From NCBI GenBank assembly GCA_002313895.1, contig DCAW01000054.1, positions 1 through 28,161 of the forward strand: 28,161 bases of DNA. Reading direction: 5' to 3'. Below the pieces are notes generated by a model. That model was not told the DNA's origin. It saw only the letters and a program-made list of their open reading frames with translations, and did not search any database. The position numbers were made by a program, and so were the translations under genes. How positions within the stretch are numbered: the stretch's first letter is position 1; each line of letters starts with the position of its first letter. The DNA is from Dehalococcoidia bacterium UBA1123 (GTDB lineage: Bacteria > Chloroflexota > Dehalococcoidia > Lucifugimonadales > UBA1123). Positions 16,377-22,859 of the stretch are shown one piece after another.

Positions 16377-17243
16377 ATGATTATTGAGAGCGTATTGTTT
16401 GGCCTCGCGTCGGCCATTGGGCTCGGAATCTCTGACGTGACCGCCGCCGTGGTGGTTCGCCGACTCGGCGTGCTTCGAAGCACGGTGGCATTTCAGTTCA
16501 TCACAGTCTCGGCCTACTCATTTTATTTGTTCACAGGAACCGACATAGGCTCGATCTCTGTTGGAGATTGGGCACTGTTGGCGGGGATGTCCTTGCTAGT
16601 GCTGGGATTCTATCTGTCATTTTACAAAGCCTTGCAAATTGGCCCTGTGTCGATTGTGGGGCCGATACTGGCAGCCCACGCTGTGATAATCGTATTGATG
16701 GCGGTCGTGCTGTTGGGAGAACGACTCAACGGTTGGCAAGTTGCCAGCATCGCCGCGATCATTGGCGGAGTTGTATTGCTGTCGACCGATTTCCGTTCAC
16801 TGATGTCGGGCCAAATGCTCGTTGGTATAGGAATCGCATTGGCAGTGTTCGCGTCTGTGGCGGCAGGCGTATGGCAGTTCAGCATTGGAGCCTTATCGAG
16901 AGACCTTGGGTGGTTCTTGCCGCTGTATTTTTCTAGAGTGTTCCTATTTTCCATGCTTCTGCCGTTGGCGGCTTGGCGTCGCGCATGGCCGTGGCGCCAT
17001 CTAACATGGTCAATGGGGGTAGCTGTCGTCGCGGTAGGACTGCTAGAGACCGGAGCGCTGTTCGCCTTCGCCAGAGGAGCGGAGGTCGGCCACATCTCGA
17101 TAGTTGGAGCGGCGTCCACAATCTATCCGATAATCCCTGTTCTCGGCGGAGTGTATCTATACAAAGAGCGTCTTGCCCCTAACCAGTTGGTCGGCCTGTT
17201 ATTGATGGCTCTGGGATTGGTGGGATTGTCCATCGTTCGGTAG
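16377..17243 (+). CDS. EamA/DMT-family transporter
   Basis: A predicted inner-membrane permease of 288 residues with about ten hydrophobic helices arranged as two EamA halves. The first half ends with PVSIVGPILAAHAVIIVLMAVVLLGE-type sequence, the second with HISIVGAASTIYPIIPVLGG and YKERLAPNQLVGLLLMALG. The conserved Glu-Arg after each half (GERLNGWQ, KERLAPNQ) is typical of drug/metabolite transporters. The substrate cannot be predicted. The ATG at 16377 lacks a strong ribosome site, so expression may depend on coupling to the VIT1-fusion gene 27 nt upstream. The SDR gene follows after 66 nt. Confidence 0.85.
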   Translation: MIIESVLFGLASAIGLGISDVTAAVVVRRLGVLRSTVAFQFITVSAYSFYLFTGTDIGSISVGDWALLAGMSLLVLGFYLSFYKALQIGPVSIVGPILAAHAVIIVLMAVVLLGERLNGWQVASIAAIIGGVVLLSTDFRSLMSGQMLVGIGIALAVFASVAAGVWQFSIGALSRDLGWFLPLYFSRVFLFSMLLPLAAWRRAWPWRHLTWSMGVAVVAVGLLETGALFAFARGAEVGHISIVGAASTIYPIIPVLGGVYLYKERLAPNQLVGLLLMALGLVGLSIVR

Positions 17244-17309
17244 AACTGGACATTTCGTCGCCGTTGCTTCACTATCGGGGGAGATTTTCGATAGCAGGAG
17301 AATTATTAC

Positions 17310-18065
17310 ATGGGACTCGAAGGAAAAGTTTGCATCATCACAGGGGGAGGCAGCGGCATAGGCCGGGCGACGGCGATCATGATGGCCCGTGAAGGAGCGA
17401 CTGTTGTATTGGTAGGCCGCACAGCCTCAAAGGTGGAAGAGGTTCAATTCGAAATCGAATCCTCAGGAGGCAAGGCGACAGCCTTCGGTCTCGATGTCAC
17501 GGACGAAGGTGGCGTCAAGGCGATGGTGGAATCGGTGCTGGCAGAGCATGGCAAAATTGACATTTTGCTTAACAATGCCGGCCACAGCTCGATACATCGC
17601 AAGCTGTTGACCACCACATCTGAAGAGATGAAAGGCGTATTCGACTCGAACGTCTTGGGATCGGTTTTATGCGCTCAGGCGGTTGTGCCGGCGATGCTTG
17701 AGGCAGGTGAGGGGACGATAATCAACATATCTTCTCTGGCTGGAGTTACCCCAGGTTTGCTTGCCGGGATGGCTTATGGCGCCGCAAAAGCTGGGGTCAT
17801 CAACTTTACACAATTCCTGAATGCCGAACTACGTAACACAGGAATTCGAGCCAGCGTTGTGATCCCTGGCGAGGTCGACACTCCCATTCTTGACAAGCGG
17901 CCAGTGAATCCGTCCGCTGACGCCAGAGAAACCATGGTCACAGCAGAAGACGCCGCAGAAGCAATCACGATGATAGCAAGGCTTCCGTCAAGGGCCGCCA
18001 TACCAGAGTTGGTGATCCGACCGACCTATCTAAGAGACACGTCCGCAGAGGTTGGCACTTCGTAA
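17310..18065 (+). CDS. Short-chain dehydrogenase/reductase (classical SDR)
   Basis: An NAD(P)-dependent oxidoreductase of 251 residues. The coenzyme site is TGGGSGIG (11-18), the structural motif NNAG is at 88-91, and the catalytic residues fit Ser142, Tyr156 and Lys160 (YGAAK). PGEVDTPIL follows, replacing the common PGxxxT. The acceptor preference is not readable; Arg37 after the second strand (VGRTAS) hints at NADP. The ATG at 17310 follows GCAGGAG about 8-10 nt upstream. The gene ends 24 bp before a strong hairpin terminator, across which the sugar-oxidation operon converges. A role in that pathway (for example as a keto-deoxy-acid dehydrogenase) is possible but not shown. Confidence 0.88.
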   Translation: MGLEGKVCIITGGGSGIGRATAIMMAREGATVVLVGRTASKVEEVQFEIESSGGKATAFGLDVTDEGGVKAMVESVLAEHGKIDILLNNAGHSSIHRKLLTTTSEEMKGVFDSNVLGSVLCAQAVVPAMLEAGEGTIINISSLAGVTPGLLAGMAYGAAKAGVINFTQFLNAELRNTGIRASVVIPGEVDTPILDKRPVNPSADARETMVTAEDAAEAITMIARLPSRAAIPELVIRPTYLRDTSAEVGTS

Positions 18066-18089
18066 CTAGTTTCTGGTTTCATAGAAAAT

Positions 18090-18122
18090 AAGAGGGCGCC
18101 TCCGAATGTGAGGCGCCCTCTT
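18090..18122. terminator. Bidirectional hairpin terminator between convergent genes
   Basis: A perfect 13-bp stem: AAGAGGGCGCCTC (18090-18102) pairs with GAGGCGCCCTCTT (18110-18122) around a 7-nt loop. In the minus-strand direction it is followed by a T-rich tail (ATTTTCTATG), and in the plus direction by a weaker TTAACTT stretch. It separates the SDR gene from the convergent substrate-binding-protein fragment. Confidence 0.85.
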
Positions 18123-18156
18123 AACTTAAACTACGACGAGTTGATTGGTGTTCACG

Positions 18157-18702
18157 CTACTGAATCAGCGCTCTGCATTGCAGTCCGCTGCTCACCTGGA
18201 TACCGTCCAAAATGTTGGCGTAGGGGAACTTGACCCGACTAGACCTGAACACATCCGAAATCGTGGTAGAGAACAAAGTGATGTGTGGCAGGTCCTCGGC
18301 CAGGAACGATTGCATGTCGCGGACCAGCAATTGAGCCTTCACCAGATCGGTTTCTTCCTGGAGTTGCGTCGCGAGGACGTCGAACTCAGGGTTCGAGTAT
18401 CGGACGAAGTTCAAGCCACCGCTTCCGGCCTCACCGAATCGTGTGTGGAAGAAGCTGTCCATCCAGCCTAATATCCACATGTCTAGGTCAGCGTCGGAAG
18501 TTGGACTAATTAGTTGCCCAACCATGTTGTTGAAACCGATAAGATCGGCTTTTTCGGGGATGCCGATGTCATTGAACCAACGCTCCACCCAAACTACGAA
18601 TGTGGACCGCATTGGGGCATAACCTGCGCCAGTTCCCAATAATTGAAGGGCCGGCACGAGCGTGTCACCCAGCATAATCAGGTCCTGCCCTCGAATTGCC
18701 AC
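18157..18702 (-). pseudogene. C-terminal fragment of a peptide ABC transporter substrate-binding protein (SBP_bac_5)
   Basis: Only the last 181 residues of a periplasmic/lipoprotein solute-binding protein of the Dpp/Opp family, whose full members run to roughly 500-650 residues. Recognisable C-lobe blocks are FVVWVERWFNDIGI, DLDMWILGWMD, NFVRYSNPEFD, ETDLVKAQLLVRDMQ and LAEDLPHITLFSTT. There is no signal peptide and no N-lobe. The frame is closed by a TGA directly upstream (18703-18705), and only 117 bp separate it from the next gene, so the rest has been deleted and is not hidden in another frame. No permease or ATPase gene is nearby. GTG 18702 is only nominal. I read it as a relic that probably makes no functional product. 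Confidence 0.8.
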
Positions 18703-18819
18703 TCAGCGCAGACGATTGCACAATCAACATCTCAGAGTGCCCACAATCAGGGCCGAATCCCCATTAGCTTTCTGTCCCATTTTCGCTGAATGCCTACATA
18801 CATTGACGACGTTTAGATG

Positions 18820-19868
18820 CTAGAGGGATAATTCCGCTGTAACTCCGTATTCTTCAGCTAACCCTTCGAGCTTGGCCCAAGTTGCGTCTTCGATGAAAAT
18901 ACCTTCTTGTAACAGTTTTTTCGTTCGCAGATGTTCCAACTCCCCCGGGTAATAGACTTCGTCGAATCCTTGAGCGGTCGGCGAACTTTTCAGGTATTGA
19001 GCGAACTCCGTCACCTCGTTTTTGAATTCCTCCAGAGGCCTGAACGCTTCGATGTTGAACACGGCCATGAAACACCCGTCGTTATGTCGACCTGACGGAT
19101 CGTGTCCAAAACCCAGGCCCGTCAGTATTCCGGATAGTATCTCGACCATGACAGACAGGCCATAGCCCTTGTGGCCTTCAGGGCCACCGAGGGGCAGCAT
19201 CGCGCCTCCGTTTCTCAGAGCCGTCGGGTCAGTGGTTGGGTTGCCTTCGGAGTCCAGCAGCCAACCTTCAGGAATAGAAGCGCCTCGCGCCACTGCAACT
19301 CCCAACTTGCCTGCGGCGACAGCGGAGGTCGCCATGTCTATGAACATCGGGCCAGGCAAATTGGAGGGCATGGCAATGCAGATTGGATTCGTACCCAGCC
19401 GAGGCTCGCGGCCTCCGAACGGCACAACGGATTTTGCTGACCTGCCAGAGTCGGCGGTCATGATCCCGATCATTCCGGCTTCAGCAGCCATCATCGGATA
19501 GTCGGCGACTCGACCGACGTGGCTTTGTCTGAACACCGTCGCAGCGGCGACGCTTCCAGTGCGTGCTTTCTCGATGGTTTCGGCCATCAGTCGCTCAGAC
19601 ACCACATAACCGAATCCCCAATTCCCGTCAACCACGGTCGAATTCGAAGACTCGCGGGTCACTTCATACGGGGCTCCTGGGACGATATGACCCCGATTGA
19701 TACGGTCGATGTAGGTTGGGATCAAGATTACGCCGTGAGAGTCATGACCAGCAAGGTTCGCGCCGATAGAGTGGCGGGATACAATCGACGCCTCTTCATC
19801 ACTGGCGCCCGCGCCTCGTAGAAGCGTCGCAGCAATATTGGTAAGTTTGTCAGCTTGAATAGTAGGCA
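18820..19868 (-). CDS. Ldh-family (malate/L-lactate/sulfolactate-type) NAD(P)-dependent dehydrogenase
   Basis: A 2-hydroxyacid oxidoreductase of the LDH2/MDH2 (YlbC/YiaK) fold, 349 residues. It shows the conserved GANLAGHDSHGVILIPTYID near 37-56, with the catalytic-region His. VVDGNWGFGYVVSERLM, FGGREPRLGTNPICIAMP, DMATSAVAAGKLGVA and GGPEGHKGYGLSVMVEIL follow. Known members act on lactate, malate, ureidoglycolate, 2,3-diketogulonate or other sugar-acid derivatives. The start is TTG 19868 with GGAGAG about 5 nt upstream. It lies 43 nt after the amidohydrolase gene, as the fourth gene of the sugar-oxidation operon. A sugar-acid-derived substrate is the most economical inference. Confidence 0.88.
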
Positions 19869-19911
19869 ATTGTTCTCTCCATCAAATTTTCAACATTGTG
19901 CTCGATTTTTT

Positions 19912-20760
19912 TCAATCCTGGAGATTGTAGAACCGACTCGCGTTTCTGGCCAGGAATCCGGCTCGTTCAGTGTCAGACATTGGGCCAACCGATTCTAAAG
20001 CGGCGTCCAACGCCTGCTGATAGCTCGCGACAAAATGGCAAACCGGCCAGTCACTGCCGAACATCACTCGATCGAAGCCGAACGATTCCACGACGTGGGT
20101 AGCATACGGCTTGAGATCGTCCACGGTCCAGTCGGCTTGGTCTGCCTCAATCACCATGCCCGAAATCTTGCAATAGACGTTAGGAATATCAGCCACACGA
20201 ACTTGGTCACTTGCCCAAGGTTCTAAGACACCGTCGCCTATCAAGGGTTTGGCGATATGATCTAACACCATGCGAAGTTCAGGAACCTTCTCGGCCAGGA
20301 TGGGAATTCGTCTTAGGTGACGCGGTTTCACCAACAGATCAAATGTCAGGCCTCACTCGGCCAGCATCCTCAACCCCCGCATAGAGGAATCCCGAATCAA
20401 CCAATCGTCGTCGGGATCGTGCCTGACGCCGACAAGTTTGTCCCGTCTCAGTAGTTCATCCAGCACATGACCGACATCGGAGGCTTGGAGGTCCGTCCAA
20501 ACAACAACGCCAGCCACAAATTCGACAGCATCTGCCAGATCGAGAAGGAATTTTGCCTCTTCTTGTGTTTGGTTTGCCTGCACGAGAACGGTTCGGGTCA
20601 CTCCGGCGGCTTCAAGATTCGAAGCTAGATCGGATGGGAGATAATTCCGCCTTACGAAACTCTCACCAGTTGGCATCCAGAAATAATTCATCTTGGAAAT
20701 ATGCCAAAAGTGGTGGCGACTATCCACAATAACATTAGAAACAGGCCATGTTTCTACCAC
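19912..20760 (-). pseudogene. Amidohydrolase_2-family lactonase, interrupted by an in-frame TGA
   Basis: A TIM-barrel amidohydrolase resembling fuconolactonase/COG3618 enzymes, about 282 residues if read through. The first part contains VIVDSRHHFW, RNYLPSDLASNLEAAGVT, TVLVQANQT and LVGVRHDPDDDWL. Then GLRMLAE is followed by TGA (20355-20353), and the same frame continues GLTFDLLVKPRHLRRIP, MVLDHIAKP, VYCKISGM, RVMFGSDWPVCHF and GFLARNASRFY. A CGA-to-TGA change would explain the stop. TGA is an ordinary stop elsewhere in the window, so recoding is unlikely. The usual DxHxH metal motif reads D-S-R-H-H here, so one ligand position is Arg. The start is probably GTG 20760 (G-rich site upstream) or GTG 20769. 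If intact it would open the sugar lactone made by the aldo/keto reductase. Confidence 0.78.
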
Positions 20761-20773
20761 GCAATTCACCCCC

Positions 20774-21124
20774 TCAAGCGTCCGCCGGGAACCAGTCGAT
20801 GTCGAATACCTCCTCCATACCAGCCCACCACTCGCCGTCGTCGGCATCGGGGACTCGTTCCTGGAAATCACGCATCATCGCGTCCCATTCGATCGCCTTT
20901 TCTGAGTTTTGGTACCTAGCAAAATCAGCAGCGAGGTCAAAGTCGTCGGGTGCTTCAAGGTACATGAACATCGTCGATCCCAACAAGAATATTTTCATCT
21001 TGCTGATCCCAATGCTCCGTAGGCCGGAAGTGACCTCGGGCCAAACGTATCGATGAAACTCTTTGTACTTCGCGATCACATCTGGATCGTTTTTGAGACC
21101 AAGCGTCATTGCGAATGCGCGCAT
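20774..21124 (-). CDS. rhaM: L-rhamnose mutarotase (RhaM/FucU-like sugar anomerase)
   Basis: A small (116-residue) dimeric alpha-beta-barrel enzyme family that interconverts alpha and beta anomers of L-rhamnose or related 6-deoxy sugars. The start MRAFAMTLGLKND is followed by YKEFHRYVWPEVTSGL, whose Tyr20 and His24 correspond to the active-site Tyr and His of RhaM. ISKMKIFLLGSTMFMYLEAPDDFD and the C-terminal WWAGMEEVFDIDW complete the fold. The ATG at 21124 has GAGG about 9 nt upstream; an earlier in-frame start at 21172 would overlap the aldo/keto reductase gene. It sits 25 nt after that gene and about 13 nt before the amidohydrolase, in one operon. L-rhamnose and L-fucose cannot be told apart from sequence. 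Confidence 0.86.
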   Translation of the reverse strand: MRAFAMTLGLKNDPDVIAKYKEFHRYVWPEVTSGLRSIGISKMKIFLLGSTMFMYLEAPDDFDLAADFARYQNSEKAIEWDAMMRDFQERVPDADDGEWWAGMEEVFDIDWFPADA

Positions 21125-21149
21125 AGTTCGCGACCTCTTGTGTTTGGAG

Positions 21150-22151
21150 TCAGCCAGTGGGGACGGGGGCATGTTCAGGCAGGAAGCCTTCGTGCCTCAA
21201 TTCGGCCCAAAGATCGACGGGAATTGGATGAGAGGCCATCTCAATATTGTCCTCCACTTCCAGAGGAGAGCGGGCGCCTGGAATTGTCGCGGCAACCGCA
21301 GGGTGAGCCAAGCCGAATTGGAGGGCCGCTGCTTTCAGAGGCACATTATGCCTGTCACATACAGCCTTAATCTGTCGAGCCTTATCTAACACTTCAGTGG
21401 GAGCTTCTTGGTAAAAATATGTTGTGCCAGGCTGAAGGTCGGATGCTAATATTCCGCTGTTGTATGGGCCGCCCAGCATAATGCTGATCTGCTTTTCCTC
21501 GCATAATGGCAACAAATCGGCTAATCCAGAATGATCCAGCAATGTGTATCGTCCTGCCAATAGGAAGCAGTCGAAATCTCCCTCACGAGCGAATTCGGAC
21601 AATGCTTCCCACTGGTTCATGCCTGCGCCTATCGCCGATATCACGCCCTGAGAGCGAAGATCAGCCAACGCCGGAAACGCCTCGTTTATGGCCTGATCGT
21701 GATGATCGTCCGGGTCGTGAATAAACGCGATGTCGATATGGTCCAAGCCCAGCCGCGCAAAACTCTCTTCCAACGATCTCAAGACACCGTCGCGAGAGAA
21801 ATCGAACACCGCTTCGAATGGCGGCAACGCGGCATAGGTATCGGTGTCCGGCTGTTTCTCAACCGGATTTAGCACTCTCCCGACTTTGGATGACAGTACG
21901 AGCTGGTCTCTGGGGAATGCCTGAAGCGCCTGTCCAAAGTAAGTCTCGCTCTTTCCGTGGCCGTAGAGCGGGGCGGTGTCGAAATATCTAATTCCCAACT
22001 CATGGCCCCTGGCGACCGTGGACAATGCTGTTTGTATTTCCACGTCCGTGAATAGGCCACCCAGCGGCGCTCCTCCGAGACCCAGTCTTGTCACATTGAG
22101 CGTGGTCGTGCCAACTTGGGCAGTGTCGAGTGGGTTCATAGTGGCGCACAT
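21150..22151 (-). CDS. Aldo/keto reductase, D-threo-aldose/L-fucose 1-dehydrogenase-like
   Basis: An NAD(P)-dependent TIM-barrel oxidoreductase of 333 residues. The AKR tetrad fits Asp58 and Tyr63 (YFDTAPLYGHGKSE), Lys89 (LVLSSKVGR) and His145 (IAFIHDPDD). LGLGGAPLGGLF, DGVLRSLEESFARLGLDHID and FDCFLLAGRYTLLDH are typical of the L-fucose/D-threo-aldose dehydrogenase branch, which oxidises C1 of the sugar to a lactone. The C-terminal IPGARSPLEVEDNIEM is part of the cofactor site. It is the first gene of the operon, with a strong promoter at 22202-22230. ATG 22151 is used; AGGA lies rather close to it, and ATG 22139 is a reasonable alternative. Confidence 0.88.
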   Translation of the reverse strand: MCATMNPLDTAQVGTTTLNVTRLGLGGAPLGGLFTDVEIQTALSTVARGHELGIRYFDTAPLYGHGKSETYFGQALQAFPRDQLVLSSKVGRVLNPVEKQPDTDTYAALPPFEAVFDFSRDGVLRSLEESFARLGLDHIDIAFIHDPDDHHDQAINEAFPALADLRSQGVISAIGAGMNQWEALSEFAREGDFDCFLLAGRYTLLDHSGLADLLPLCEEKQISIMLGGPYNSGILASDLQPGTTYFYQEAPTEVLDKARQIKAVCDRHNVPLKAAALQFGLAHPAVAATIPGARSPLEVEDNIEMASHPIPVDLWAELRHEGFLPEHAPVPTG

Positions 22152-22201
22152 TTTCCTAAGAAGTGAGTTCGGTTCGTTTTACCAACGAAGAGTTGCGCGC
22201 A

Positions 22202-22230
22202 ATTATATGATTGGGCGGATTATGAGTCAA
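22202..22230 (-). promoter_or_regulatory. Strong sigma-70-like promoter of the sugar-oxidation operon
   Basis: On the minus strand TTGACT (22230-22225, 5 of 6), an exact 17-bp spacer and a perfect TATAAT (22207-22202), the best promoter match in the window. The predicted start near 22195 gives a leader of about 44 nt to the ATG at 22151. Confidence 0.7.
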
Positions 22231-22234
22231 TCCG
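22216..22234. promoter_or_regulatory. Inverted repeat over the -35 box, candidate operator
   Basis: CGGATT (22216-22221) and AATCCG (22229-22234) are perfect inverted repeats with a 7-bp spacer. The 19-bp dyad covers the whole -35 box of the operon promoter, so a bound repressor would block RNA polymerase. LacI- and GntR-type regulators bind dyads of about this size, but no regulator gene is in the window. Confidence 0.5.
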
Positions 22235-22281
22235 ATTCGAGGAGTCGCGCCGGTTATCCCGGTCTGTGGTTTGGATTCGAG

Positions 22282-22761
22282 CTATGAGATTGAGATAAAT
22301 TCGATGGCTCGCACGCCCAGTATTCGGACGTCCTCTGGCGGGGGTTCTGCGGGTCCGTCATCCAGCAAAAGAGAGTCGCCGTCCATTAGCTGTTTTTTCG
22401 TGACCCATTGCCAGCCGTCTACCATGCTATTCATGGACGCAACGGGGCGGCAGAAGTAGATCATGTCGATATGGTGATGGAAACCTTGAATTGGGTCGTG
22501 AATATCTTCAACCATTATGGTGTAAGGCGGGTCAACCTGAGTCGGGTACGCGAGTTCCAGGCTCTCTCCAGTAGGCACGACCTCGCACATCAAGCCGGTC
22601 TCTTCCAATACCTCGCGCAGGACTGCTTGGACAGGGTCTTCGTTCGTTTCTATATGGCCGCCTGGAGGAAGCCACGCTTTGACCTTTTTGTGCCAATGCA
22701 ACGCCACGCTCTGGCCGTGAACGATGAATGCGGTGGCTGTGAAATGTCTTACAAGTTCCAA
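22282..22761 (-). CDS. Nudix hydrolase
   Basis: Hydrolyses a nucleoside diphosphate linked to another moiety, with Mg2+ or Mn2+. The 159-residue protein contains an exact Nudix box, Gx5Ex7REVxEExGL, at GHIETNEDPVQAVLREVLEE plus TGL (about 36-58), preceded by WLPPGG. FHHHIDMIYFCRPVA and WQWVTKKQLMDGD form the C-terminal strands. The substrate is not predictable; house-cleaning of damaged nucleotides is a common role. The start is TTG 22761 with a strong GGAGGGGG a few nt upstream. It lies 98 nt downstream of the DUF4349 gene on the same strand and ends about 50 nt before the promoter of the sugar operon. Confidence 0.92.
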   Translation of the reverse strand: MELVRHFTATAFIVHGQSVALHWHKKVKAWLPPGGHIETNEDPVQAVLREVLEETGLMCEVVPTGESLELAYPTQVDPPYTIMVEDIHDPIQGFHHHIDMIYFCRPVASMNSMVDGWQWVTKKQLMDGDSLLLDDGPAEPPPEDVRILGVRAIEFISIS

Positions 22762-22859
22762 ACGCCCCCTCCAGCGCTCATTAACTGCCGTGGATTAAGA
22801 GAGGGGCAGTCGGCCTGATGACCAACCACCCCAGAATCCGGAATGTTTCAGAATTCAAA

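Noticed and set aside
18703..18819. Possible hidden N-terminal part of the substrate-binding protein
   Set aside because: Only 117 bp are available and the frame has stops at 18703-18705 and 18724-18726; no binding-protein sequence is visible.
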